NCBI GenBank assembly: GCA_937922235.1
Contig: CAKZVC010000047.1
Span: 62,001 to 126,000 of the forward strand
DNA length: 64,000 bases
Reading direction: 5' to 3'
From: an uncultured Acidimicrobiales bacterium
GTDB lineage: Bacteria; Actinomycetota; Acidimicrobiia; Acidimicrobiales; SHLQ01
Positions 42,733 through 51,940 of this stretch are shown one piece after another. Under the pieces are notes generated by a model that was not told the origin of the DNA, ran no database searches, and was given only the letters and a program-made list of their open reading frames with translations. Each line of letters starts with the position of its first letter. The stretch's first letter is position 1. Position numbers and translations under genes: made by a program.

Positions 42733-43395
42733 CTATTTAGCGGAAGTTCCGTTCAGGTCGGCAACCGCGGCAGGCACCTCCGGTGTTCCGCGAAGGTCGG
42801 CTGCGCTCACTGCTTCACCCCAGGTGCTGGTGAGTGGCACGACTCCAGCCCAATGTGGGCCGTCCATGTCGATGTCTTCATCAATAGGGTCTTCGCCGCG
42901 GACCTTGGCCGAGACCTCGTCGAGGGGAACCGCGAGCACAAGCGTCTTCTTGAAGTCAGACTCGCTTGGAGCTCGGGCGGTGTCCCAGATCGGGGCGATG
43001 TGATCGTTGATGACTTTCAGCGCGGCCATCTTGTCGGCTGGGTCGTCGATCGCCGTCGCAACCCCGCGCACAACAACTGAGCGGTAGTTCATCGAGTTAT
43101 GGAACGGCGTTCTCGCTACGACGAGCCCGTCGATGATCGTGACCGTGATGCACACGTCGAGGCTTCGTCCCGCCTTCATCATGGCGTTGGCGACAGCGCC
43201 GTGGATCAGAATCTCGTCGTTGCGAACGCCGTAGGCCATCGGCAGCACAATCGGTCCGTCGTCGGTGGTTACTCCGACGTGAGCGACCACACCAGCCGCC
43301 AAGATCGCGTGGACCTGATCGGTGTCATGCACGGCTCGGTTTTTGCCGCGCCGAACAGTGGTGCGAGGGGATGGTCCCGTTACGTCGGCTGCCAT
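42733..43395 (-). CDS. Pyridoxamine 5'-phosphate oxidase family protein
   Basis: A 220-residue split-barrel flavin-binding protein. The N-terminal half carries the PPOX-like fold: GVVAHVGVTTDDGPIVLPMAYG, ILIHGAVANAMMKAG and VARTPFHNSMNYRSVVVRG, the last two lining FMN. The C-terminus (VPLDEVSAKVRGEDP, WAGVVPL) matches the group often annotated as PPOX-family proteins with unknown substrate. It is transcribed divergently from a MocR-type regulator with 52 bp between, and that arrangement suggests regulation by it. Confidence 0.85.
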   Translation of the reverse strand: MAADVTGPSPRTTVRRGKNRAVHDTDQVHAILAAGVVAHVGVTTDDGPIVLPMAYGVRNDEILIHGAVANAMMKAGRSLDVCITVTIIDGLVVARTPFHNSMNYRSVVVRGVATAIDDPADKMAALKVINDHIAPIWDTARAPSESDFKKTLVLAVPLDEVSAKVRGEDPIDEDIDMDGPHWAGVVPLTSTWGEAVSAADLRGTPEVPAAVADLNGTSAK

Positions 43396-43405
43396 GGTTC
43401 TCCAG

Positions 43406-43442
43406 ATTGTATTAGTACAATAGAATTATCTTCTGATACAAT
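43406..43442. promoter_or_regulatory. Repeated ATTGTAY operator-like heptamers
   Basis: ATTGTATTAGTACAAT (43406-43421) is a near palindrome, and the RTACAAT heptamer recurs directly at 43415-43421 and 43436-43442, 21 bp apart (two helical turns). MocR regulators often bind direct repeats of this spacing. TACAAT at 43437-43442 may also be a -10 box. Confidence 0.5.
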
Positions 43443-43447
43443 GATAC

Positions 43448-44755
43448 GTGATGGGACACAGCGCCACAAGCATCCGAGTCATGGTCGAAGCCGAAGTTGC
43501 GGCAGGCGACCGCGTTGCCGGCGATCGTCTGCCGACGGTTCGTGCGCTGGCCGCCCAGCTGGGCGTGTCACCAAACACCGTTGCCGCCGCGTATAAGCAG
43601 CTTCGTGATCGAGGCGTAGTGATCGGTCGCGGGCGGCAGGGCACGGTTATTGCGCCGCGAACAAGGCCAACGGTGAGTCAGCTCGCAACCGTTCCCGCTG
43701 GAGCGGTCGACGCGTTGCGCGGCTCACCAGATCCTGCGTTGTTGCCAGACCTCGGGGCAGCATTCGCTGCGGCAACCGCAGGCGGCCACGTGCAATACGG
43801 AGATCAACTTGTTGATGACCATTTCGCTGCCGCCGCGCGAGCGGTGTTTCGTGCCGATGGAGTTGACGCCACACACCTGACTGTCACGTCAGGGGCGATG
43901 GATGCCATTGAAAAGCTCTTGGTCGCGAACGATCTTCGACCGGGAGATCGCGTTGGTGTGGAAGATCCCGGGCATGTACCTGTTCATCAGATAGTTCGTG
44001 CTGCGGGCCTCGAGCTGGTTCCCCTCACGGTCGACGAGCACGGCATCACACCTGAGGCGCTCGACGATGCACTTCACCTGAAGCTCGCCGCCCTCATCGT
44101 TACTCCCCGAGCACAGAACCCAACCGGTGCGGCATTCACGAAAGAACGCGCTCGCGACCTCTCCGACTTGCTTGCGAACCACGGCGACGTGTTCCTGGTT
44201 CAAGACGATCACGCCGGGGCGATCAGTGGAGCTGACTGGTTCCCGATCAGACCGCCGGGGCCGCGACAGGCGATCATCCGATCGGTTGGCAAATCACTTG
44301 GCCCAGACCTTCGCCTATCGGCGGTCGTGGGTGACGAGCTCACGATCGATCGCGTGTCGATGGCGGTGAGCAATGGGCCAGGTTGGGTAAGTCATATGTT
44401 GCAGCGCGCAGCGGCGCATCTCCTGAGCGATGCTTCGACGCAGGCGCTTGTACTGGAAGCTGCTGCGTCGTATTCGGCTCGACGCCACCGGTTGATCTCG
44501 GCACTTTCTGACCGAGGTGTGACTGCCACCGGAGCGTCGGGCATCAACGTATGGATTCCAACGGGCGATGAACAGGCAACTGTTGCGAACGCGTTAGCGG
44601 CGGGTTTCGCTATCCGAGGTGCTGACAACTATCGCGTGCACTCCGGGCCCGCGGTTCGAGTCACCATCAGCGCTCTTTCTGACGAGCAGATCGATGCTCT
44701 TGCTGATGCTCTTGCGAAGCCAACATCGCCCCAGCACCACTCGCCATCGATCTAA
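43448..44755 (+). CDS. MocR-type GntR/aminotransferase regulator
   Basis: A 435-residue fusion of an N-terminal GntR winged helix (residues ~1-65, GDRLPTVRALAAQLGVSPNTVAAAYKQL) with a class I aminotransferase domain (~95-430). The PLP-binding region reads IRSVGKSLGPDLRLSAVVG, with the Lys in the expected place, and PRAQNPTGAAF and VQDDHAGAIS are family signatures. MocR proteins such as PdxR sense PLP. GTG at 43448 or ATG at 43451 could start translation. It is divergent to the PPOX-family gene and probably controls it. Confidence 0.9.
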   Translation: MMGHSATSIRVMVEAEVAAGDRVAGDRLPTVRALAAQLGVSPNTVAAAYKQLRDRGVVIGRGRQGTVIAPRTRPTVSQLATVPAGAVDALRGSPDPALLPDLGAAFAAATAGGHVQYGDQLVDDHFAAAARAVFRADGVDATHLTVTSGAMDAIEKLLVANDLRPGDRVGVEDPGHVPVHQIVRAAGLELVPLTVDEHGITPEALDDALHLKLAALIVTPRAQNPTGAAFTKERARDLSDLLANHGDVFLVQDDHAGAISGADWFPIRPPGPRQAIIRSVGKSLGPDLRLSAVVGDELTIDRVSMAVSNGPGWVSHMLQRAAAHLLSDASTQALVLEAAASYSARRHRLISALSDRGVTATGASGINVWIPTGDEQATVANALAAGFAIRGADNYRVHSGPAVRVTISALSDEQIDALADALAKPTSPQHHSPSI

Positions 44756-44794
44756 CAGTGCCCCCGTGATTGGGAATAATCTCTCCTCAAAGAA

Positions 44795-44815
44795 GTTGAG
44801 TTACCTGTACTCAAG
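44795..44815. promoter_or_regulatory. HAIR HspR operator upstream of clpB
   Basis: GTTGAGT-N7-ACTCAAG matches the HAIR consensus at 13 of 14 positions with exact spacing, 61 bp before the clpB start. Confidence 0.88.
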
Positions 44816-44876
44816 TTTGGGTGACGTTTCCTGAAGAATCGTGAAGCGACACCGACGGACCGTGTAGGAGAGTGGC

Positions 44877-47363
44877 ATGGCAATCGATCCAAACCAATGG
44901 ACGCAGAAGACCAGCGAGGCGTTCAACAGCGCCCAAGATCTAGCGAAGAGCGATTCAAACCCTGAGGTAACCCCCGAGCACTTACTGCTCGCCCTCGTTG
45001 GCCAGGCCGACGGCATCGTCTTGCCGATCCTGCAACGCATGGGCCAAGAGCCCCTCGCCGTTCGCAACCGATTGACCGAGAAGCTCGACACCCTACCGAG
45101 TGCGTACGGTGGCGATCTTCGTCAGTCGCGTTCTCTCATCGAAGCCTTTGAGAACGCTGACAAAGTACGTGTCGACCTCGGCGACGACTACTTGTCAACC
45201 GAGCATCTCCTGTTGGCTATGGCCGATCGTCTCGATCTCGACCCCGCTGATGTGATGGAGGCGTTGCGCGAAGTTCGCGGTTCGCACCGGGTCACGTCAC
45301 AGAATCCCGAAGCCCAATACCAATCGCTCGAGAAGTACGCCCGCGATCTCACTGCGGCTGCCCGAGCCCAGAAGCTCGATCCGGTCATTGGCCGAGACGA
45401 CGAGATCCGCCGCGTCATCCAGGTGCTCAGCCGACGGACCAAGAACAACCCCGTGCTCATCGGCGAGCCAGGCGTCGGCAAGACCGCCATCGTCGAAGGG
45501 CTCGCGAACCGCATCGTGGAGGGCGACGTTCCCGAGTCGCTCAAGAACAAGGTCATCATGTCGCTCGACCTGAGCTCGATGGTTGCCGGCGCAAAGTACC
45601 GCGGTGAATTTGAAGAGCGGCTCAAAGCCGTGCTCAAAGAGATCGACGACGCCGACGGCGAGATCATCACGTTTATCGACGAGCTCCACACCGTGGTCGG
45701 TGCCGGTGCTGGCGGCGACAGCGCCATGGACGCCGGCAACATGTTGAAGCCCATGCTCGCTCGTGGCGAACTTCGCATGGTTGGTGCCACCACTATCGAC
45801 GAGTTCAGAAAGCACATCGAGAAAGACCCAGCGCTCGAGCGTCGATTCCAGCAGGTACTCGTCGAACCACCATCGGTCGAAGACACCATCGCGATTCTGC
45901 GCGGTCTTGCCGAACGCTACGAGGTCCATCACGGTGTTCGCATCCAGGACGCGGCACTCGTGAGTGCAGCAGTGCTGTCCGATCGCTACCTCACCGGGCG
46001 GTTCCTCCCGGATAAGGCCATCGATCTCGTCGACGAGGCTGCGTCGAAACTTCGTATGGAGATCGACTCGGTGCCGGTCGAAATCGACATTGTCGATCGA
46101 CGACTTCGCCAGCTCGAAATGGAACGCCTCGCGCTCGAGAAAGAGAGCGACCGCGGTTCGAAGGACCGGCTCAAAGACATCGAAAGCGAAGCTGCCGACC
46201 TCACTGAGCAGCTCAGCGCAATGAAGGTGCATTGGCAGAGTGAGAAAGATGCCATCGATGAGATCCGATCCCGCAAGGAGCAACTCGAGCAGCTCCGTCT
46301 CGACGCCGAACGTGAAGAAGACCTCAACAAGGCAGCGGAGATTCGCTACGGCCTCATCCCTGCACTCGAAGCCGAAATCGAAGACTCGACCAAATTCCTC
46401 AACGACCTTCAGAGCAATGGCGACAACGTCATGCTCAAGGAAGAGGTCGACGCCGAAGATGTGGCCGAGGTGGTTAGCGCGTGGACCGGCGTTCCTATCA
46501 GCCGACTGATGGAAGGCGAGATCGAAAAGCTGATTCGTCTCGAAGACGTTCTGCAAGAACGGGTTATCGGACAAGACGCAGCCGTTGAGGTTGTGGCTAA
46601 CGCGATCCGTCGAAGCCGAGCCGGCCTGAGCGACCCGAATCGCCCGATCGGCAGCTTCTTGTTTCTCGGCCCGACTGGTGTCGGCAAGACCGAGCTCGCC
46701 CGTTCGCTTGCCGACTTTATGTTCGACGACGAGCGCGCCATGATCCGCATCGATATGAGCGAGTACATGGAGAAGCACTCGGTGTCTCGCCTGATCGGAG
46801 CTCCTCCCGGTTATGTCGGGTATGACGCCGGTGGCCAGCTCACCGAAGCTGTTCGCCGCCGTCCCTATGCCGTTGTCTTGCTCGATGAAGTCGAGAAGGC
46901 ACACAGCGATGTGTTCAACGTGCTGTTGCAGCTGTTGGACGATGGTCGTCTGACCGACGGTCAAGGCCGAACGGTCGACTTCAGCAACATCGTGCTGATC
47001 ATGACATCCAACCTGCCCGGAGACCCGCTCGAGTTCTTCCGTCCCGAGTTCATCAACCGCATCGACGACATGGTGCGATTCCGAGAGCTCACCGAGGAAG
47101 ACCTACGCAGCATTGCCGACATTCAGCTCGAGATCTTCCGGAAGCGTCTGACCGACCGACACATCGAGCTCGTCATCACCGATGACGCTCGTGCGTGGCT
47201 CGCTAAGGAAGGCTACGACCCCGCCTTCGGTGCTCGTCCGCTCAAGCGTGTCGTGCAGCGTGAAGTCGCAGACAAGCTCGCCGTGAAGTTGCTCGATGGC
47301 TCGTTCGGTGAGGACTCCGTCATCACTGTCGATGTTGCCGACGACAAGTTGGTCTTCAGCTAG
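44877..47363 (+). CDS. clpB: ATP-dependent chaperone ClpB
   Basis: ClpB, 828 residues, an AAA+ disaggregase that works with DnaK. The N domain ([18 protein letters not shown]) is followed by NBD1 with Walker [19 protein letters not shown] (~199) and [12 protein letters not shown], the coiled-coil middle domain ([17 protein letters not shown]) and NBD2 with Walker [19 protein letters not shown] (~600). It is short of the usual ~850-870: between IMTSN and [11 protein letters not shown] only a few residues (LPGDPLEF) are present. A HAIR site lies upstream, so HspR control is expected. Confidence 0.97.
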   Translation: MAIDPNQWTQKTSEAFNSAQDLAKSDSNPEVTPEHLLLALVGQADGIVLPILQRMGQEPLAVRNRLTEKLDTLPSAYGGDLRQSRSLIEAFENADKVRVDLGDDYLSTEHLLLAMADRLDLDPADVMEALREVRGSHRVTSQNPEAQYQSLEKYARDLTAAARAQKLDPVIGRDDEIRRVIQVLSRRTKNNPVLIGEPGVGKTAIVEGLANRIVEGDVPESLKNKVIMSLDLSSMVAGAKYRGEFEERLKAVLKEIDDADGEIITFIDELHTVVGAGAGGDSAMDAGNMLKPMLARGELRMVGATTIDEFRKHIEKDPALERRFQQVLVEPPSVEDTIAILRGLAERYEVHHGVRIQDAALVSAAVLSDRYLTGRFLPDKAIDLVDEAASKLRMEIDSVPVEIDIVDRRLRQLEMERLALEKESDRGSKDRLKDIESEAADLTEQLSAMKVHWQSEKDAIDEIRSRKEQLEQLRLDAEREEDLNKAAEIRYGLIPALEAEIEDSTKFLNDLQSNGDNVMLKEEVDAEDVAEVVSAWTGVPISRLMEGEIEKLIRLEDVLQERVIGQDAAVEVVANAIRRSRAGLSDPNRPIGSFLFLGPTGVGKTELARSLADFMFDDERAMIRIDMSEYMEKHSVSRLIGAPPGYVGYDAGGQLTEAVRRRPYAVVLLDEVEKAHSDVFNVLLQLLDDGRLTDGQGRTVDFSNIVLIMTSNLPGDPLEFFRPEFINRIDDMVRFRELTEEDLRSIADIQLEIFRKRLTDRHIELVITDDARAWLAKEGYDPAFGARPLKRVVQREVADKLAVKLLDGSFGEDSVITVDVADDKLVFS

Positions 47364-47746
47364 AGGTCGGCGTACTGCGCGATGCCGTTGCCGAGCGACC
47401 AGTCTTCCTTTGACACTTCAACCAGGTTTATGACGATGTCTTCAGGCCGGACGTTGAGATCGGTGTCTAGCCGCCTTGCGATGGCTGCGTACAGCGCCTT
47501 CTTTTGGTCGACAGTTCGGCCCGCGTTCAGCGTGATCTGAATGAAGACGATGTTGTTCGATCGTTCGATGCCGGCGTAGTTGCCGCTGTTGTTGACGTTG
47601 TCGGGTTCTAGCTCGGTGATGGTGGCGAAGCGGTCGTCCTCAGGGATGCTGATCGACTCGCGCATCGCAAGGTAGATCTGCTCCATCAAGGCCGTACGAA
47701 ACTCGGGCGTTGTTCCCTTGGTGATGGAGATCTGGGTGAACGGCAT
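47360..47746 (-). CDS. Tautomerase-family protein
   Basis: A 128-residue protein of the 4-oxalocrotonate tautomerase superfamily, with the catalytic Pro right after Met ([11 protein letters not shown]) and the usual beta-alpha-beta pair in each half ([26 protein letters not shown]). The length fits the fused, two-copy form rather than the short single one. The substrate is unknown. Its stop overlaps the clpB stop by 4 bp in convergent orientation. Confidence 0.85.
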   Translation of the reverse strand: MPFTQISITKGTTPEFRTALMEQIYLAMRESISIPEDDRFATITELEPDNVNNSGNYAGIERSNNIVFIQITLNAGRTVDQKKALYAAIARRLDTDLNVRPEDIVINLVEVSKEDWSLGNGIAQYADL

Positions 47747-47797
47747 CTTGTAGCTCCTTGTGTGTTGGGTGTCTGAATCAAGGTGGTGGCAGTTGGG

Positions 47798-48532
47798 TCA
47801 TCGTTGGTTCATGCCTTGGCTATCGAGGTAGCTGCGCATGTGTGGGCGACTCTCTTTGCCAAGGAGTGCAGACATGTCCGCGCTCCAGGTGCGGTCGACC
47901 TTTCCCTTTGTGCGTTCGAGGTAGTACTCGCGCATGTGGGCGTCGTAGGCGGCAATGCCCTCGCGCTCTGATGTGGTGTCGTAGGTTTCTTCCTTCAACG
48001 TCACCGATATGGGAAGACGGGGCTTGAGCGCGGGATCTTGGTCAGGCCAACCAATGCACAATCCGAACAACGGAACGACCTGTTCGGGGAGATCGAGAAG
48101 CTCGGTCATTTGTGCCGGGTCGTTGCGGATTCCTCCGATGTAACAAATGCCTAGGCCGACAGATTCAGCGGCGACGACTGCGTTTTGCGCGGCGATCGCG
48201 CAGTCGGTTGTTGCGATGATGAAGTGTTCGGTCATGCCTCCGTGAAATTCTCCGCCGGCCATTTCACACGCGACAGCTGAACGGTGAAGGTCAGCGCACC
48301 ACACGAAAAACGCACCCGCGGTTTCGACGTAGGTCTGCCCGCCAGCGAGCTCAGCAATCGCTGCTCGGGTGTTGGGATTACAAACCCGGATCACTGTTGT
48401 GCCTTGCAGGTTTGATGATGTGGCCGCTGAAAGCCCCGCAGTAATGATCGACTCTGCGAGGTCATCGTCGACTGGCTGCTCGGTGAATTTGCGAATCGAT
48501 CGGTGGCTTCGAAGCAGATCAATGGTGTTCAT
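47798..48532 (-). CDS. NfsA/FRP-like nitroreductase
   Basis: A 244-residue FMN-dependent NADPH oxidoreductase of the NfsA/FRP group. SHRSIRKFTEQPV near residue 9 binds FMN phosphate, TSSNLQGTTVIRV and AAQNAVVAAESVGLGICYIGG carry the usual flavin and dimer contacts, and VPLFGLCIGWPDQ is typical of the group. It reduces nitro compounds, quinones or flavins. An 18-bp palindrome (48542-48559) lies 10 bp before the start and suggests control by a TetR-type repressor. Confidence 0.9.
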   Translation of the reverse strand: MNTIDLLRSHRSIRKFTEQPVDDDLAESIITAGLSAATSSNLQGTTVIRVCNPNTRAAIAELAGGQTYVETAGAFFVWCADLHRSAVACEMAGGEFHGGMTEHFIIATTDCAIAAQNAVVAAESVGLGICYIGGIRNDPAQMTELLDLPEQVVPLFGLCIGWPDQDPALKPRLPISVTLKEETYDTTSEREGIAAYDAHMREYYLERTKGKVDRTWSADMSALLGKESRPHMRSYLDSQGMNQR

Positions 48533-48541
48533 CGAGGCACT

Positions 48542-48559
48542 GTACCGAACGTTCGGTAC
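48542..48559. promoter_or_regulatory. 18-bp palindrome, TetR-type operator candidate
   Basis: GTACCGAACGTTCGGTAC is perfectly palindromic and overlaps the region just upstream of the nitroreductase start. The ACCGAACGTTCGGT core is common in TetR-family operators. No TetR gene is adjacent. The rest of the gap 48560-48827 shows no gene. Confidence 0.7.
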
Positions 48560-48827
48560 CTAAGCAAGTGGTGTGTGCGTGATCGGTCGCGCAGCAGCTT
48601 GATGGGCCATTTGGAGGCACGTGGTCTGTGCGGAAGGAGTACGCCGAAGGCTCACGATGCCTGTATTTACAACCAAAGGTTGACGCATCGCTGTATTCGA
48701 GTGGGTCGTACGGCCTTCGAAATCAGTCCGTTTGGCTTTTGGAGCAAACAAAACACTGGATCTACTCTCGCGGAGTGGCGGCCACCATCAATCCTTGATG
48801 ACTGGCCCGAACTTCAAGGAGTTCGAG

Positions 48828-49871
48828 ATGAATGCACATACCTCAAAGCAGAAGGCGGGCGTCGCGGCTCTCGTCATGTGCCTGGTGCTCGGCGTGGCAA
48901 CTGTTGTGGCCGCACAATCAGGTCCAACATCGGAGTGCTCGGGCGACTCGGTCACGACATTCGGTACCGACCTCTTCGGTCTTGCCGATGGTGGTAACCG
49001 TTTGATGTCAACAACGCCCGCAATGCGTGAGTTCCCGCTCGCCACGCCATTGCCGGCTGGCGAATACTCCATCAACGCCGTCTCCTACGATGGCTACGAA
49101 GAACGTGATCTCACCATTCCGCAGATGCAGGAGCAATGGCTTGCGGAGTTTGTCGGGTCTGATGGATCCGTCCTTGCAACCACGGGCGTGACCGGCGATC
49201 TTGCAGACAGCATCACCGAAGCAACCTGGGCTGGCTCGCTTGGTGGCATCGTGCTCTCTGCACCAGCAACTGCGATTCGCGTCCAGCACGCGGCGCCTGG
49301 ATCAATCAGCGTGAACTCGGTTCGGGCTGTATGCGTTGGCATCACGGCAGTCGTTGTTGAAACAACGACCGTGCCCGTCGAAACACCGACGACAGAAGCC
49401 CCGGTCGCTCCGGCAAGCGAGGTCACTGTCAACTTCTTGTCGACGGCGGACCAGGCTTCGACGGTCTCGCTTACCTGTGGCGACCTGACCGAGTCTGCTC
49501 TCGGAACCGAGGTCAGCCTTACGCTCAGCGACGTCCCCGCAGCGACCGGTTGTGTTGTTGAGTACCCAGCCAACCTCGACTGCACTGTCGCCGTTGATCC
49601 GAAGTCAGTCACTGGCGCCTCGGCTGCCGGCATTCAGAACATCGTGATCCCGGTTGTTGGCGATGCGAACGTTACGGCGACCATCGACTGTGTTGAAGCA
49701 CAGGTCGCTGGTGTTGTTGAGACGACGACCACCACCGTTGCTCCCGCAGCAGCTCCGGCAACCACCGCTCCCACCACCAAGAAGGCCGCAGTTGAGCCTG
49801 AGGTGAAGAGCCAGGTTGAGCAGGCAAAGACCGCACAGGCACAGACTGGACAGCCAGCCTTCACCGGCTAA
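48828..49871 (+). CDS. Secreted Thr/Ala/Val-rich protein ending in an FTG motif
   Basis: A 347-residue exported protein with a signal peptide (VAALVMCLVLGVATVVAAQS, cut near residue 29). AAGGA at 48816-48820 fixes the ATG at 48828. The mature part has two beta-rich modules, the second after a VETTTVPVETPTTEAPVAP linker, and a Thr/Ala/Pro-rich, low-complexity C-terminal tail that ends in QPAFTG. This resembles the sortase-type LPxTG-like motifs of Acidimicrobiia (AFTG) but without the following membrane anchor. The function is unknown; surface display or secretion is inferred. Confidence 0.7.
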   Translation: MNAHTSKQKAGVAALVMCLVLGVATVVAAQSGPTSECSGDSVTTFGTDLFGLADGGNRLMSTTPAMREFPLATPLPAGEYSINAVSYDGYEERDLTIPQMQEQWLAEFVGSDGSVLATTGVTGDLADSITEATWAGSLGGIVLSAPATAIRVQHAAPGSISVNSVRAVCVGITAVVVETTTVPVETPTTEAPVAPASEVTVNFLSTADQASTVSLTCGDLTESALGTEVSLTLSDVPAATGCVVEYPANLDCTVAVDPKSVTGASAAGIQNIVIPVVGDANVTATIDCVEAQVAGVVETTTTTVAPAAAPATTAPTTKKAAVEPEVKSQVEQAKTAQAQTGQPAFTG

Positions 49872-49892
49872 CTCCATCACGCACCTGAACTT

Positions 49893-49917
49893 GGCCCGGC
49901 CCCTTTGGGGTCGGGCC
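49893..49917 (+). terminator. Strong GC hairpin terminator
   Basis: GGCCCGGCCCC-TTT-GGGGTCGGGCC is an 11-bp stem (one G-U pair) with a 3-nt loop, 22 bp after the stop of the secreted protein; TTTT follows at 49924-49927. Confidence 0.75.
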
Positions 49918-49963
49918 GCATGCGTTTTCAGGAAGGCGCCGAGTCACGATTACAGTGACGCAA

Positions 49964-50636
49964 ATGACCAACGGCTCTGTTTCCTGGAGACACCGGATCG
50001 ACCTTCCAGGTGAAGGCAAGACCGATGGGTTCAAAGACCCCGAGGTCGATCTCGATCTGGTTCGTGTGCCGAACAGCTTGGCCGGCGAGCGTTTGCTCGA
50101 TATTGGATGTTCCGATGGCGGTCATTCGTTTGCCTGCGAGAAGCGCGGTGCTTCCGTCACTGGTCTCGACGATCAGTCGTCGCCACGCAACGAAGGTCGG
50201 AACAACTTTGAACTCGCTCGAGCCACCCTTGGTAGTTCGGCAACGTATGTGCACGGCAACACTGTCGACTTCGCTGCGAGTACGCCCGAACCATTCGACC
50301 GAGTGCTGCATTTCAACGTGCTGTACCACGTCATCAGTCCCACCGGAGGCTCAGGCGCTTCGGTCGCTGCTCAAACCGGGCGGCACCCTTCACTTGAAGA
50401 CGCGAGTGAGTTCACCGCTTCCGACCCGCGCAAACCACTTGCTTCCCCTCTCGATGTGGAGTCGGTTGCCAGCGACGCTTGAGGTTGTGGAGCACGGCCT
50501 CGAGGGCGATCCCACGTGCTATTACGTACCGTCGGTTTCAGGTGTCGTAAGCCTCCTTCGCCAAGGCGGCTTCGCCGATGTTGAGTGCGTTGCGGTCAAA
50601 CTCGATCGGGCGTGGTACGTCGCAAAAGCTCTGTAG
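49964..50636 (+). pseudogene. Class I methyltransferase interrupted by a +1 frameshift
   Basis: The first part, in frame with ATG 49964, gives LAGERLLDIGCSDGGHSFACEKRGA (SAM motif I) up to FDRVLHFNVLYHVISP. After CCC at 50339-50341 the homology continues one base over, as PEAQALRSLLKPGGTLHLKT to SVSGVVSLLRQGGFADVECVAVKLDRAWYVAKAL at 50636. Dropping one C joins both parts into a ~224-residue methyltransferase. Read as it stands the gene is broken and would stop at 50482. A sequencing error at this C-run cannot be excluded, nor can a programmed shift. Confidence 0.75.
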
Positions 50637-50679
50637 CGATTCTCGGAGTACTCATGCACCAGGGCCGTAGAGTCGAGCT

Positions 50680-51873
50680 GTGGTGCATACCGAGCGGGTT
50701 TACTTTCAAAACGGGCTTGCTCGACGCGCTGCTCTTGGCGCGTTCTGGCCGTTGTTCTTTGTTCGTCTCGTAACCGACGTTGGACTCTCACCGCTTCAAC
50801 TTGTGCTGCTCGGCACGGTGATGGAACTGTCAATCCTCATCGCCGAAGTGCCGACCGGAATCGTTGCCGATCTGTACAGCCGCAAATGGTCGGTCATTAT
50901 TGCGTTTCTCTTGGGCGGGCCCGCGATCATCGCCAGCGCGTTCGCTGAGAACTATGTGCTTCTCGTGATCGTCCAGGCGATTATCGGCGTGGCGGCCACG
51001 TTCGAGTCGGGAGCGGAGACCGCATGGATTAGCGACGAGCTCGGTTCGTCCGAACGAGCAGAGCCACTGATCTTGCGTCGTGCGCAATGGCAATTGGGTG
51101 CGGCGGTTGCGGGCATTGCGTTCTTCTCGGGTCTTGCAGCGGTGACCACGTTGTCGACGGCGCTCGCAGTGCTCGGTGGATTCTTCTTCGTGTACGGCTG
51201 CTCGCTGGTCGCGAGGATGCCCGAGACCGCGTTCGCTCCTGATGAGAACGGCGGTTGGTCAGGTTTCACGAACATGTTGCGACGTGGCTGGGAGGTGTCG
51301 AGTGGAGCTCGCCCACTGCGGATCCTGTTGGTCGTGATTTTGCTTTCCGGTCTGGCCAAGGAAGCGATCGATCGGCTCGACGTGCAACGGTTGGTGGATG
51401 TCGGGCTTCCAGACTCGGCAGATGATGCATTGGTGATCGGCGCGATCGTCGCCGCCCGCTCAGCCTTTGCTGCCTTAGCGCTTTGGGTAGCTCGCAAGCG
51501 CGGCCACGGTCGGGGAGTCGTCGTAGCGATGTCGCTGTTGTTCGGTGGCGTCGCTATCGGTGTCGCGGTGCTGGCACACGTCGACATCCTCGTCATCGCG
51601 GCCATCGGCCTTGTCGTGCAGGGCGGGTTGCATCTCGCCACTGTTCCGCTCACCACAACATGGACGAACAACTTCGCTCCCTCCCAGGCACGAGCAACCG
51701 TGCACTCGTTCATTGGCCAAGCCGAAGCGTTCGGCGAGATCCTTGGAGGCATCGCCCTGGGCGTCGTAGCCGAGGTTCTGACAGTTCCGACTGCGATGAC
51801 GTTGTCGGTCATCTTGTTCTCAATTGCTGGTCTAGTAGCGCTAACCGCCAAGCGATCGTGGACGACGGCGTAG
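50680..51873 (+). CDS. MFS transporter
   Basis: A 397-residue major facilitator with about 12 membrane segments, beginning VYFQNGLARRAALGAFWPLFF. The family loop between helices 2 and 3 reads VPTGIVADLYSRKWSVI, and the second half repeats the pattern (WVARKRGHGRGVVVAMSLLFGG). It resembles the tetracycline/drug-export-like branch but the cargo is unknown. GTG at 50680 is the most likely start. It follows the broken methyltransferase by 43 bp and precedes the AraC-GyrI gene by 67 bp. Confidence 0.86.
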   Translation: MVHTERVYFQNGLARRAALGAFWPLFFVRLVTDVGLSPLQLVLLGTVMELSILIAEVPTGIVADLYSRKWSVIIAFLLGGPAIIASAFAENYVLLVIVQAIIGVAATFESGAETAWISDELGSSERAEPLILRRAQWQLGAAVAGIAFFSGLAAVTTLSTALAVLGGFFFVYGCSLVARMPETAFAPDENGGWSGFTNMLRRGWEVSSGARPLRILLVVILLSGLAKEAIDRLDVQRLVDVGLPDSADDALVIGAIVAARSAFAALALWVARKRGHGRGVVVAMSLLFGGVAIGVAVLAHVDILVIAAIGLVVQGGLHLATVPLTTTWTNNFAPSQARATVHSFIGQAEAFGEILGGIALGVVAEVLTVPTAMTLSVILFSIAGLVALTAKRSWTTA

Positions 51874-51940
51874 TTCTCCAGCCGAACCAACGACAAGAAA
51901 CGTCAAGACAGCCGATGACTCACCGGCGTACTGTTTCGAG

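Noticed and set aside
45297-46964. Long minus-strand frame inside clpB
   Set aside because: Fully antisense to conserved ClpB domains; no homology in the translation.
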